Positions 28,361 through 37,479 of a stretch of 64,000 bases of DNA are shown here, in pieces; position 1 is the stretch's first letter; each line of letters starts with the position of its first letter. Source of the stretch: Fen-1058 sp964398185 (GTDB taxonomy: Bacteria; Chloroflexota; Anaerolineae; Fen-1058); the NCBI GenBank assembly GCA_964398185.1, contig CAYNML010000011.1, forward strand, positions 29,195 through 93,194. Direction: 5' to 3'. Both the position numbers and the translations under genes were made by a program. The notes beneath the pieces were generated by a model. It saw nothing but the letters and a program-made list of their open reading frames with translations, was not told where the DNA came from and made no database searches.

Positions 28361-28428
28361 CGTAACAAGTAATGAGTAACGAGTATTGAGTGAGTAATGG
28401 GACGTGGACGGTTACGCATCACGCATTA
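28361..28428. repeat. Seven-base-period repeat with inverted arms
   Basis: The left part holds tandem heptamers AGTAATG, AGTAACG, AGTATTG and, after a short AGTG, AGTAATG (28368-28399). The right part holds ACGCATC and ACGCATT (28414-28427), roughly the complement, so the region can fold. The TAA stop of the downstream membrane protein (28426-28428) lies in the right arm. A related array is at 35790-35895. Confidence 0.7.
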
Positions 28429-29523
28429 GATTGGCAATTGTGCTTCATTTAATGCCAGCGCCAGCGTAAAGACCCACAACCACGCGTAGCGCAGCGCGCG
28501 GTACGAATGGCGCGCGGCGGCATACAACAAAACCGCCGCCATCAGCCCCACGATATAACGCGCCATTGCCAGCGGCTCGCGAAAAGTCGATTGCGGTGTG
28601 ATCAGCACCAGCAGCGCGTTGAGCAGCAGCACCAGCGTCGGGATGTCGATCACCCGCCGCCACATCTGCCGCCCGGCCACCCACAGGCTGATCAGTGCCG
28701 GGATCACAGCCAGCGGGATCATGATCGCCGCAAAGAGTAGAAAGACGCGCAGGTCCAGAAAAGCCAGCGACCACAACCCGCGCAGCGGCACGATCTCAAA
28801 CGGCGTCGCCAGCGCTCCGCCCGATCCGATGCCCGGCTGTCCAAACCACTGCCACAACACGATCTGCCAGATCGCAAACGGCAGCAACACGATCGCGCTG
28901 AAAGTCAGCAACTTCGTCCACTGACGCCGATAGAGATACACCAGCCCAATGCCCGCCGCCACGGCCAGTGTCATCTCTTTAGTCAACGCGGCCAGGGCCA
29001 GCATCACCGCCGCCCAACGCCAGCGATCTTTCAAGGCCAGCAGGACGCCGGCCTGCGCCAGCGCATACGCCAGCGGCTCCGTCAGATCGAGCCGCACCGA
29101 CATCAACGTGCCGGCGCTTAACCCGTAGATCAACGCGTACCAGCGGCTGACGTTGAAGTGCCGCAGCATCTCTTCGGTCAACCACACCCCGGCGGTCAGC
29201 GCGAGGGCATTGACGATGATCAGCGTCCACGGCACCAGCTCAGCATTGCCCAGCGCCAGCACCCGCGCCGCCATGGGGTACAGGATGCGCTGATAGCGAT
29301 AGGCGGGCACATCGATCTTCGCCCAACCATTCAATGGATCGCGCGCGATCTGATACGCAAACTGTCCGTCGTAACCGGGCCGCCCGCCGGACACGCCCGG
29401 ATCATACTGCGTGCCGATCAAGGCGAAAATCTTCGGATCGAAATCATAGCGCGCCAGCGTCAACAGCACATACGCCACGCAGACCAACAGCACCACATGC
29501 CACGGCCTGATGCGCGCGATCAT
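28426..29523 (-). CDS. Polytopic membrane protein with GYDGQFAYQIA motif
   Basis: The 365-residue start at ATG 29523 overlaps the preceding TGA (ATGA). An in-frame opening 79 codons upstream encodes only an arginine/glycine-rich sequence antisense-like to the YfhO gene and was rejected. Helix 1 is followed by YDPGVSGGRPGYDGQFAYQIARDPL and YRYQRILYPMAARVL. This GYDGQ signature marks a family of putative membrane glycosyltransferases. LTEPLAYALAQAGVLLAL and TKEMTLAVA come later. There are about nine helices. The C-terminal residues reach into the heptamer repeat. Confidence 0.65.
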   Translation of the reverse strand: MIARIRPWHVVLLVCVAYVLLTLARYDFDPKIFALIGTQYDPGVSGGRPGYDGQFAYQIARDPLNGWAKIDVPAYRYQRILYPMAARVLALGNAELVPWTLIIVNALALTAGVWLTEEMLRHFNVSRWYALIYGLSAGTLMSVRLDLTEPLAYALAQAGVLLALKDRWRWAAVMLALAALTKEMTLAVAAGIGLVYLYRRQWTKLLTFSAIVLLPFAIWQIVLWQWFGQPGIGSGGALATPFEIVPLRGLWSLAFLDLRVFLLFAAIMIPLAVIPALISLWVAGRQMWRRVIDIPTLVLLLNALLVLITPQSTFREPLAMARYIVGLMAAVLLYAAARHSYRALRYAWLWVFTLALALNEAQLPI

Positions 29524-31763
29524 GGGTGTGCGCTCCGCCCGTACAACACGATCAGACCCACGACGATCACGGTGAGACTCGCCAGTGACACCATCAGACC
29601 GATCAACACCGAGCGCGGCTCGTACCGGAACTCGATCGTGTGCTCGCCCCCCGGAAATTCGATCGCCCGGAAGGCTCCGTTGGCGATCTGAATCTCGACC
29701 GGCGCGCCGTCGATCGTCGCCTGCCAGCCCGGATAAAACGTATCGGACAAGATCAGCCAACCGGCTTGTGGTGAGCTGGCGCGTATTGTAACGGCGTTGC
29801 CGGAATCGGTCAAAGACTGCACCGCAGATTCTGGCACACTCGCTGACACGGCGCTCAAGTCCGCCGACGCCGGCGCGATCCAGGCGCGCGGCAAAACGTG
29901 CTCGTTGCGATAGATCGTCACGTCGGGTGTGCGCGTCACGATCGGCAGACCTAACTCGCGCGGACTCACGATGTACCCGATGTGCATCCGGCTCAAGATC
30001 GGCAGCGCCTGTTCCAGCGGCAGTTCCTCCACCCGATCGAGCAGCGCCTGATAACGGCCCACAATCAGCGAATCGAAGTTGTTGGCCGACGGCACGCGAT
30101 CGATCAGGGCGGCGTTGGGCAGCAGCGCGGTGCGTGCGCCGAGCCAGTAAGCCAGATCATTCGGGCCAAAGCCGTCGAACTGCTTTTTGCCGTCGGGCGT
30201 TTCGTGCGCCAGATACCTGCCAAATTTGATCGACTCTTCGTCGCGCGCCAAAGTAAACACGCGCCCGATCGATCCGTCGGCCGCGATCGCCGTGGCTGTC
30301 GGATTCTCGGCCTGATAGATCGCCGGGGGCAAGGTGGGATTCAACGCAAAATGCGCCGTGATCAGATCGAGCGCAACGACCAGCACCAGCGCAGTAATCC
30401 ACTGCGGTTTTCTCAAGTCCGATCGGAATAGCCAGCCCGCCAGGATGAGCAGCGCACCCAGACGCAGCGTCGCCGGGCCGAAGGTTTCGACGCGACCCGT
30501 CAGCACCCAACTCGCAGCCAGACCCGCGAGAGAGAGCGCGAGGCCGAAGAGGATCACTCGGTTGGCCGCCTTCCGCGAAACACCGCGATCGATCACCTGC
30601 TGCATCCCGAAGCCCGCCAGCGCGCACAGCGCCGCGATCGTCACGATTAACCAGCGCGCCGGGCCTTGCAACAGATCAAACCCCGGAACAGTGTTGTACA
30701 AAAACCAATAGATCGGTGTAAACCAGCCGAAGGCTAACACCAACGCCACGATCGCCGTCGTCGCCAGAAAACCGATCGGGCCTGGAGAAGGCCGCCGCCG
30801 CAAGCGATTCCAGATTGCGTACAGCGCCAACAGCAGCGGAATCAATCCGATGTAGCCTGCGTTCTCCCAGTAATTGTCATAGCCCCAGAAGTTGTTCTGC
30901 GCTGGATTGCCGAAGAAGTCGGGCGAGAGCAGCGTCAGCAAGCGCAGCGGCCAGAACGAATGCGTCATGATCCGGGTGTCGTCCAGCCCGCCTGCCCGCT
31001 GCGATTCGCGCGTGAGTTCGGCGGCGGGCAACAGCTGCACGGCGGCCAGCGCGAGGCCAAGCAGAATAGCGAGCCCGAAGAGAATGAGAGAACGAGGGAT
31101 GGCGCGATGGAGCGATGAGCGGTTAGAGATGACGCGCCACACAAAATAGAGCGAGACGAAGAGCAAACCATACACGGCGGTCTGCGCGTGACCGGCGAGG
31201 ACACCCAGCCCGACGGCGAGCGCCAGCCACAGCGTGTTGCGAAATGCAGAACGCGGATTGTGGACGGTGGACTGTAATGCTTCCGCACGCCACAACCACG
31301 CCGCCAGCCACGGCGCCGCCGCCGTTACGCTCAGGAAGCCCGCCCGCGCGATGAGGAAACCGTTCAACTCAAATGCCAGCGCACCGACCAGCGCGGCCAG
31401 CATGGACAACTTCATCGCTCGCAGATAGGCATACATGAACAATCCGGCGAGGATGACGTGCAGAATCGCTGTGTAGCCCATGGCGTATTCGGTGGGCAGC
31501 ATCAAATGCAGGAAATTCAGCGGATAAAACGCGCCCGTTTGCAGATTCGCCGCCAGCGGCGCGCCGCTGCCCAATAGCGGATTCCACAACGGCAGCTGCC
31601 CGCCGTGATAATACTCGGCTGCCAGCCGCTGCCACGGATAGAACTGCAACAGCGGCACGCCCCAGTACCACACCCGGCCCAGCACAATCGGCGCAAAGAT
31701 CACCAGCGGGGCGGCGATCAAGACGAACAAGGGCCAGTATTTTTGCCAGAACGATTTGCGCAT
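29520..31763 (-). CDS. YfhO-like large membrane protein, copy B'
   Basis: The 747-residue protein has about 12 helices. The first loop has FYPWQRLAAEYYHGGQLPLWNPLLGSGAPLAANLQTGAFYP, the diagnostic WNP..GaG.P..a.p....fyP pattern of YfhO/GtcA-associated proteins. The C-terminal domain has YPGWQATIDGAPVEIQIANGAFRAIEFPGGEHTIEFRYEP, then a last helix. In Bacillus and Listeria, YfhO proteins help glycosylate teichoic or lipoteichoic acids. It forms a duplicated pair with the protein at 33548-35782. A three-unit octamer repeat at 31098-31121 is embedded in frame (peptide RSSLHRAI). Confidence 0.8.
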   Translation of the reverse strand: MRKSFWQKYWPLFVLIAAPLVIFAPIVLGRVWYWGVPLLQFYPWQRLAAEYYHGGQLPLWNPLLGSGAPLAANLQTGAFYPLNFLHLMLPTEYAMGYTAILHVILAGLFMYAYLRAMKLSMLAALVGALAFELNGFLIARAGFLSVTAAAPWLAAWLWRAEALQSTVHNPRSAFRNTLWLALAVGLGVLAGHAQTAVYGLLFVSLYFVWRVISNRSSLHRAIPRSLILFGLAILLGLALAAVQLLPAAELTRESQRAGGLDDTRIMTHSFWPLRLLTLLSPDFFGNPAQNNFWGYDNYWENAGYIGLIPLLLALYAIWNRLRRRPSPGPIGFLATTAIVALVLAFGWFTPIYWFLYNTVPGFDLLQGPARWLIVTIAALCALAGFGMQQVIDRGVSRKAANRVILFGLALSLAGLAASWVLTGRVETFGPATLRLGALLILAGWLFRSDLRKPQWITALVLVVALDLITAHFALNPTLPPAIYQAENPTATAIAADGSIGRVFTLARDEESIKFGRYLAHETPDGKKQFDGFGPNDLAYWLGARTALLPNAALIDRVPSANNFDSLIVGRYQALLDRVEELPLEQALPILSRMHIGYIVSPRELGLPIVTRTPDVTIYRNEHVLPRAWIAPASADLSAVSASVPESAVQSLTDSGNAVTIRASSPQAGWLILSDTFYPGWQATIDGAPVEIQIANGAFRAIEFPGGEHTIEFRYEPRSVLIGLMVSLASLTVIVVGLIVLYGRSAHP

Positions 31764-31775
31764 GGTGAGCTAATG

Positions 31776-31799
31776 AATCAGCGGATCAGCGAATCAGCG
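31776..31799. repeat. Eight-base-period repeat in a gene leader
   Basis: Three octamers, AATCAGCG, GATCAGCG and AATCAGCG, lie directly upstream (minus strand) of the YfhO-like start at 31763. They adjoin the dispersed repeat at 31812-31907. Confidence 0.7.
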
Positions 31800-31811
31800 A
31801 GTTGGTAAGGC

Positions 31812-31907
31812 GTCATTCCCGCGTGCAGTTGGCGGGAATCCAATTGCGCCTCAGCGCGACTTTTCAATCTGCAGCCTGGATGCCCGACGGAAGCGCTCGG
31901 GCCTGAC
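31812..31907. repeat. Dispersed double-hairpin repeat, copy 2 (96 bp)
   Basis: Starts GTCATTCCCGCG, pairs with GGCGGGAATCCA, then GCCTGGATGCCCGA pairs with TCGGGCCTGAC at the right end. The layout matches the copies at 16045-16178 and 53088-53182. It ends 8 bases before the stop of the gene at 31915. Confidence 0.8.
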
Positions 31908-31914
31908 AACCCCA

Positions 31915-33543
31915 CTAAGGCTCACCCACCCGATAAATCTGATACCCGTCGCGATCATACACCACTGTCAGGTAATCGGCCTGCGCCGGATCGAATTGAC
32001 CGACCTGCTTTTCCAGCGGGCCGAAGAACACATAGGTGATGGGCCACTGGCGCAAGAATTCGCGCCGCCACGCGTCAGACGTAGCCGAATGATAGAACTC
32101 GGCAACCAGTTCGCGCTTCTGATCGCTGTAGGCCGTCTCAGGACCATGCCCCAAAAAGGCGCGCGCCGCCACACGCGTCGGCAGATAATTCCCCGTGTTG
32201 TAGGAGGATAACACCACGTCATCAAATGTTGCGCGTTGGCTAAGCCACTCGAGCGCAGCGATCTCGCCGCTGGCGCGGAAACTGGGCGGCAGCTGCGCCA
32301 GCATGCGCGTCGATTGTTCGCTCAACAATAAGATGTAGGTCGCAAACAGCAGGCATAACAACGCCGCAAGCGCCCACTGCCGCAAGCCGCGCGCCGAATA
32401 CCGGCGATGGGCCGCCAGCCGGCGCACCACCCGTGATCGATGCCACGCGGGCAAAACACGATACACCAGGCCAAGCGCGGCAAAGATACTCAGCGGAACC
32501 TGCCAGCTCTCGATCAAGCGGCGTTGAAAGCTAAACGGCAGAAAAGCCAGCAGCGGAACAACCACGAACCACCCCAGCAATTTGGGGTCACGGATTTCAG
32601 ATTTTGGATTTGCCTTCAGTCCGATAATCGCCAGCACGCCCACCAGCAAATAGCCCGCGACGTAATGCAATGGTGAGGGCGAGAGCATAATGCCTTGCGC
32701 ATACCACTCGGCTAAAATCGGGTCAAACGTAAACATCAGAAAACTGTAAACAATGATCGGCGCGATCATGATGCCTGCCACGATCGAGCGGGACAATAAA
32801 TCTCCCGCCAGACGACGTCGATCGATTGAGACCGCAAGCACACTCGCCGCCAGGATCGCATAAACTACGCCGACATCTAAAGGCACGAGGACGCCCATCA
32901 ATAGCCAGCAGAGCCCCGCCCTAATCGGGTGTGAATGATCAGACCACAACACAATGAACCCCAACAGCAAAAACATACGCGCCAGGGTAATGTGCGGAAA
33001 GGCATAGATGGTTAGAAACGTAAACGCTTCCGGCGAGATCAGGTCGAGCGGGGCGCTGCCCAGCCAATCTGGCTGCCCCACCAAGATCAGGAGCCAGCCG
33101 AGTCCGCCGCTAAAGATCACCAGCAGAAAAGCGATCCGGCGGGCCGCGCGCGCTACGACGAACATAGCGATAAAGCGATACAACACCAGCAACAACAGCC
33201 CTGCCGCCATCATCCGCGCCACATGAAAGGCGACGCTGAGCGGTAAAGCGAAGAGCGCTGCAATTTTTCCGAGCAGTAAATAATGGATGTAAACGAGTGC
33301 GCCGGTGTGCGGTTCAGAAGTGTACGGTAAGTGAAACAGCCAGGCGCCATGCGCGCCTTGATTCATCTTGGCCAGGTAAGAGTAACCGTCTTCAATGGCA
33401 ATCACCATTCCGCCGAAGATGTGATCTGAAGTTGAGCGCGCCGCGCCGATTACGTACGGGATCGCCGTCACGATCAACGCGATGACGATCCAAATAATCA
33501 CCCAGCGCCATTCAACGCGTGTGACAATATTCCGCTTTTCCAT
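31915..33543 (-). CDS. Polytopic membrane protein, copy A' of a duplicated pair
   Basis: The 542-residue protein has about ten helices. After helix 1 comes the loop AIEDGYSYLAKMNQGAHGAWLFHLPYTSEP, an acidic-aromatic motif in the GT-C position, then FHVARMMAAGLLLLVLYRFIA. The soluble C-terminus has FDDVVLSSYNTGNYLPTRVAARAFLGHGPETAYSDQKRELVAEFY. Most of this is mirrored in the protein at 35873-37423, for example DG.SYLAKM and YVFFGPLEKQVGQFD against YIIVGPRERKLGMFD. Around residues 311-318 an in-frame three-heptamer repeat (32591-32611) encodes KSEIRDPK. Function unproven; probably glycan transfer. Confidence 0.62.
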   Translation of the reverse strand: MEKRNIVTRVEWRWVIIWIVIALIVTAIPYVIGAARSTSDHIFGGMVIAIEDGYSYLAKMNQGAHGAWLFHLPYTSEPHTGALVYIHYLLLGKIAALFALPLSVAFHVARMMAAGLLLLVLYRFIAMFVVARAARRIAFLLVIFSGGLGWLLILVGQPDWLGSAPLDLISPEAFTFLTIYAFPHITLARMFLLLGFIVLWSDHSHPIRAGLCWLLMGVLVPLDVGVVYAILAASVLAVSIDRRRLAGDLLSRSIVAGIMIAPIIVYSFLMFTFDPILAEWYAQGIMLSPSPLHYVAGYLLVGVLAIIGLKANPKSEIRDPKLLGWFVVVPLLAFLPFSFQRRLIESWQVPLSIFAALGLVYRVLPAWHRSRVVRRLAAHRRYSARGLRQWALAALLCLLFATYILLLSEQSTRMLAQLPPSFRASGEIAALEWLSQRATFDDVVLSSYNTGNYLPTRVAARAFLGHGPETAYSDQKRELVAEFYHSATSDAWRREFLRQWPITYVFFGPLEKQVGQFDPAQADYLTVVYDRDGYQIYRVGEP

Positions 33544-33547
33544 AAGC

Positions 33548-35782
33548 CTATCTCCTTACCCAGCGCTTGACGAGCAAAGTCATTCCAATGGCGATTGCAC
33601 TCAAGCCGCTGATCAACACTCCCGCATACACGCGGCGCGGTTGATAATCAAAGGCGATGTTGTGCGCGCCCCACGGCACGTACACGCCGCGCAAAGTCAG
33701 ATCGGTGGCGAAGATTTGAGTGATTTCACCATCAATCGTCGCCGCCCAATCCGGCGCGATGATCTCGCTCAGCACCAGCCAGCCCGGCCCTTCCGCGCGC
33801 AGCTCGATGTGATCTGGCGACCACGCGACGATCTCAGCCTCGCCCGGCTTCACCGGTAACTCGATCGGAAACGGCAGCCCTTCGACCACCGCCGCGGTCG
33901 AGACCTCGTGCGTTTCCAGCCACGCGCCGGCCGCTTCGGGCGAATCCGCCACGTCGATTTTGGAGACGAGGAAGGCGCGCGGCAGAACGCGTTGATTCTC
34001 ATAGATGAACGTCGCGCCGAGGCGTGCGCGTTCGCGCAGATCATCTTGCTCGATCGGAAAAGCCGCCGCGATGTACTGCACGTGAAGCAAGCCCAATAGT
34101 GCCGCATTCGGTTGAACATCCTTCAGCGCACTGCGAATGTCATCATCCTGCTTCACACCAGGAAAGGCCGGCAGCGTCACCGAGTAGTTCCACAGACCAA
34201 CACCACTTGCCCGCTGCATAAACATCACATAGCGGCGCAATTGCAGCGGATCGATCCCGTCGGCGAGTTGCAGCTGGTACTGCTGCGCCACGTGCTGCGG
34301 CAGCGAGTACGACGGTGAATACGCGCGAAACGATCCTGGTTGATCGGCCAGCCATGCCGCTGGTTGTTGTCCATCCGCAAAAGCTTCGGCCAACCCGATC
34401 GGGCGATACAGCCCCCACGCGATCAATAGCAGATCGGCAATCATCAGCGTCCCGATCGCCGCCGTAAATCGATCGGGCGTGAGACGCTTCTGGAGCCGCA
34501 GCCCAATCAGCAGCACGGCCAGCGGCACGCCGATCGCCACCGCCCACAGGCTGAGCGATCCCGTCAGCAGTCCGCCGAGCACGCCAAACAAGATCGCAAA
34601 GAGGCTGACCGCCGTCGCCAGCAAAACCGATCGGGGCCGGGGACGAGCGCTCCATTCAATCAACCCCTGCGCGCCGAATCCGGCCAGCGCCGCCATCGCC
34701 AACGCCAGCATGAACCAGGCTCGCGCCGGCACGCGCAACAACGCGGTGCCAGGCAGACGATAGATCAGATCGTACAGCGGTGTGTTGGCGCCCAACGCGG
34801 CGATCACGCCGACGATGATCACGACGCCGAACCAGATCATCAAGCGTCGCCGCGACTGCCAGTGCAACTTCAGGCCGACCAGCGCCAGGATCAACACCAC
34901 CAGCCCGAAGTAAGTCGTGCGCTCCGCCGCGCCGCTGCGATCGGCGATGAGCGTGCCCAGCACATAGACGGCATCGAGCGACAGCGTCCCCGCTTCCTGC
35001 GCGGACAGATTTGAGCGCGCCGAGCCATCGGTCAACGTCAAAGCGGGCAGCCATGCGGCGGCTGATAACGCCAGCGCCACGGCGGCCACAATGAGCAACA
35101 AGCCGAGGGCGTGGATCCACGCACGGCGCGTCTTGTCGATCTGCACGATCAAAACATACAACACCAACATCACGACGGCATACACGGCCAGGCGCGCATC
35201 GGCCAGCACGCACAGCGCTAGCGCGAGACCGGATAAGAGCGCATTCGATTTGCCGGTGCGCGGCGACGGCACTGCGCCCGCAATCACCAGCGGCACCCAC
35301 GCCCACGCCTCCACCAGCGTCACGTGCCCCACGCCCATGTGCGCGATGATCTTCGGTGAGGCCGCATACGCGAAGGCCGCGATCAACGCCGCTGTGCGTC
35401 CCACTTCCCACCGCCGCATCAAAAAGTACATCGTCCCGGCAGCCAGCGCGAGGTGGAACAGCAGCAACACATTGAAGGCCAGACCGAGCGGCGCGACGGG
35501 AATGAACGCGATCCAGTGCGGCGGATAGAACAAACCCGACAACGGATCAGCCGCGAACGGCGTGCCCGACAAGATCGATGCGCGCCACAGCGGAATCTGC
35601 CCGGTGGCTTGCAGTTGATCGCGCGTATAGGCAAACGCTGGCCAATGCGTGATCGTCAGATCGGAGAACTGCGCGTTGGCCGGATAGATCAACGCCTCGC
35701 CCAAACGCAGCGCCACGGGTGCGAGAATGGCGAGGGCGATGAGTAGAAAGATGAGCAAGAGGACGATGATCGATCGGTGCAT
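33548..35782 (-). CDS. YfhO-like large membrane protein, copy B
   Basis: The 744-residue protein has about 12 helices and the family first-loop pattern: QFSDLTITHWPAFAYTRDQLQATGQIPLWRASILSGTPFAADPLSGLFYPPHW. The C-terminal beta-rich domain reads GWLVLSEIIAPDWAATIDGEITQIFATDLTLRGVYVPWGAHNIAFDYQPRRV before the last helix. The same order and motifs occur in the 29520-31763 protein. Members act in envelope-polymer glycosylation in Gram-positives; here the target is unknown. Its stop lies 4 bases from the start of the copy A' gene. Confidence 0.78.
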   Translation of the reverse strand: MHRSIIVLLLIFLLIALAILAPVALRLGEALIYPANAQFSDLTITHWPAFAYTRDQLQATGQIPLWRASILSGTPFAADPLSGLFYPPHWIAFIPVAPLGLAFNVLLLFHLALAAGTMYFLMRRWEVGRTAALIAAFAYAASPKIIAHMGVGHVTLVEAWAWVPLVIAGAVPSPRTGKSNALLSGLALALCVLADARLAVYAVVMLVLYVLIVQIDKTRRAWIHALGLLLIVAAVALALSAAAWLPALTLTDGSARSNLSAQEAGTLSLDAVYVLGTLIADRSGAAERTTYFGLVVLILALVGLKLHWQSRRRLMIWFGVVIIVGVIAALGANTPLYDLIYRLPGTALLRVPARAWFMLALAMAALAGFGAQGLIEWSARPRPRSVLLATAVSLFAILFGVLGGLLTGSLSLWAVAIGVPLAVLLIGLRLQKRLTPDRFTAAIGTLMIADLLLIAWGLYRPIGLAEAFADGQQPAAWLADQPGSFRAYSPSYSLPQHVAQQYQLQLADGIDPLQLRRYVMFMQRASGVGLWNYSVTLPAFPGVKQDDDIRSALKDVQPNAALLGLLHVQYIAAAFPIEQDDLRERARLGATFIYENQRVLPRAFLVSKIDVADSPEAAGAWLETHEVSTAAVVEGLPFPIELPVKPGEAEIVAWSPDHIELRAEGPGWLVLSEIIAPDWAATIDGEITQIFATDLTLRGVYVPWGAHNIAFDYQPRRVYAGVLISGLSAIAIGMTLLVKRWVRR

Positions 35783-35789
35783 GAGAACG

Positions 35790-35895
35790 AGTAAACAAGT
35801 AACGGTTAACGAGTAATGCGTAAAAGGCGGACGGGATCACGGTGTTACGTTTTACGCATCACGCATCACGCCTCACGTTTTACGCTTTACGCGAT
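35790..35895. repeat. Seven-base-period repeat with inverted arms at a gene 3' end
   Basis: Seven contiguous heptamers run from 35847 to 35895, with units such as ACGTTTT, ACGCATC, ACGCCTC and ACGCTTT. The left part (35813-35825, GTAATGCGTAAAA) is the near-exact complement of 35850-35862, giving a stem with a 24-base loop. The last units encode the C-terminal VKRKT and the TGA stop (35873-35875) of the adjacent gene. Confidence 0.78.
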
Positions 35896-37423
35896 AGACT
35901 GTCACCTCACCGCTCGAAAACACTTCTTCCACCGGCAGCTGCGCCGCGTCGAACATGCCCAACTTGCGTTCACGCGGTCCTACGATGATGTAACTTACGG
36001 CGTAGGCGTTCAGCAACCGCACACGATCCGACGTACCCGCAAAAAAATCCTCTACCTGTGTTTCCCGCGCCTCGGCGTTCACCGTCTCGAACGGATGACC
36101 GTACACCACACGCTGACCCGCAAAGGCCGGGATGAAACCGCCCAGCTCCGGTGAGGCCAGCACCACGGCGTCACGCGGTGCATTGGCCTGCAGCCAACTC
36201 AACGCCGCCGCTTCGTGCGTGGTCAGATAAATGCGCGGATCGCGCGCCGTTGCCCCGCCGAACAACGCCAGCTCGATAAAGAGCGAGGTCAGCAGTGTCA
36301 CGCCGATCAACGCGCGGCGCGGCCACTTCGCTCGCACGATCTCCGTCAACCCGATCGCCGCCAGAATCCCGATGGGCACGTGCAGTCCCAACGACAACCT
36401 GCGCTGCAAGGGAAACGGCGCGTACAGCAGCGGCAGCGTCACGATGATCCACACGAGCAGCAGCATATCCCAATCCGTCTTGCGCCGCCACGCCTGCCGC
36501 GCGCCAAAGAAGGCAAAGATCCACAACAGGCCGTAGCCCAGCAGATAATCAATCGGCGGTGGCGATGGTGTTTGATTTTGCTGCGACCAGGCGCGCAGCA
36601 CGTCATCGGCCTGCGTGGCGCTGTAGAGATAGAGCAGCAGCGGCACGGTGACCAAGCCGGCGAGTAGCGCGGCGCTGAATGGAAAACGCGGAAAACATCG
36701 ATCGCGCCACCACAACGCCAGCAGCGTCACACCCGCGATCGCGTACATCGCCACGGGCGCAAAGGGTTGGATGATCGCCAGAATCAGTGACAGAGCCGTC
36801 AGGGTGATCACTCGTCCGATCGAGAACGAGCGCATCTCCAGAATCAGGATAAACATCGCGATCATGATCGCCGCGGCCAGCGCGAAGTGCGCGTTGGCGA
36901 TCAGCATGTAGAACGTGTTCGACTCCGGGATCGTCATGTCGGCGGAATCCGCATGGCCTAGCAGTGCCGCCAGCCAGCCCACCCCCGACGACAGCGCCAC
37001 GATCCACCACGCCCGGCGGCGCAGGTCGATCCGATCGGTCACGCGCGCGACCAACTCGTAAATCATCCACAACAGCGCCAGGCCGCCCAGCAACCGTGCT
37101 GCGTGAAAGACAACAATCAGCGGCAGACTCAGCATCTGCGCCAGGTGTCCCAGCGCGATGAAGTACGTGAAGAGAAAAACGCCCTGGCCTTGCTCCGGCG
37201 TGAAGAGCAGCTGAAACAGCCAATCGCCTTCGTAGCCCAGACGCATCTTGGCAAGGTAACTCACACCGTCCAGTGGATTGACTTGCAGGCCGGTGAAGAC
37301 GCGATCGGGTCCGGCGGTGGCCGCACCGATCAGGTACGGCAGCGACGCCAGCAGCAGCACGAGCAGCGCCGCACCGATCAACCAGCGGCGTTCCGCCGCA
37401 GAAATGCGCACCGGGGTAAGCAT
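35873..37423 (-). CDS. Polytopic membrane protein, copy A of a duplicated pair
   Basis: The protein has 516 residues and begins the minus-strand block at ATG 37423. After helix 1 it has NPLDGVSYLAKMRLGYEGDWLFQLLFTPEQGQGVFLFTYF, then FHAARLLGGLALLWMIYELVA. About ten helices are visible, with a soluble C-terminal domain (YLTTHEAAALSWLQANAPRDAVVLASPELGG and YVVYGHPFETVN-like strands). It is a paralogue of 31915-33543. With the two YfhO-like genes it forms an A-B-A'-B' order. The last five codons and the stop derive from the heptamer repeat. Probably a GT-C-type enzyme; not proven. Confidence 0.62.
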   Translation of the reverse strand: MLTPVRISAAERRWLIGAALLVLLLASLPYLIGAATAGPDRVFTGLQVNPLDGVSYLAKMRLGYEGDWLFQLLFTPEQGQGVFLFTYFIALGHLAQMLSLPLIVVFHAARLLGGLALLWMIYELVARVTDRIDLRRRAWWIVALSSGVGWLAALLGHADSADMTIPESNTFYMLIANAHFALAAAIMIAMFILILEMRSFSIGRVITLTALSLILAIIQPFAPVAMYAIAGVTLLALWWRDRCFPRFPFSAALLAGLVTVPLLLYLYSATQADDVLRAWSQQNQTPSPPPIDYLLGYGLLWIFAFFGARQAWRRKTDWDMLLLVWIIVTLPLLYAPFPLQRRLSLGLHVPIGILAAIGLTEIVRAKWPRRALIGVTLLTSLFIELALFGGATARDPRIYLTTHEAAALSWLQANAPRDAVVLASPELGGFIPAFAGQRVVYGHPFETVNAEARETQVEDFFAGTSDRVRLLNAYAVSYIIVGPRERKLGMFDAAQLPVEEVFSSGEVTVYRVKRKT

Positions 37424-37443
37424 GTTTCCGATTCTAGCACAAG

Positions 37444-37473
37444 TTGCCTCGCAATCCCATTCAACGTTATAAT
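37444..37473 (+). promoter_or_regulatory. Predicted promoter giving a leaderless mRNA
   Basis: TTGCCT (37444-37449) and a perfect TATAAT (37468-37473) are 18 bases apart. The ATG of the zinc-ribbon gene begins at 37480, just where transcription should start. No Shine-Dalgarno site fits in the six intervening bases. Confidence 0.65.
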
Positions 37474-37479
37474 TGCGGC

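Noticed and set aside
28368..35895. CRISPR array
   Set aside because: Tandem units are 7-9 bases and contiguous, with no 24-40 base repeats or unique spacers, and no cas genes are present.
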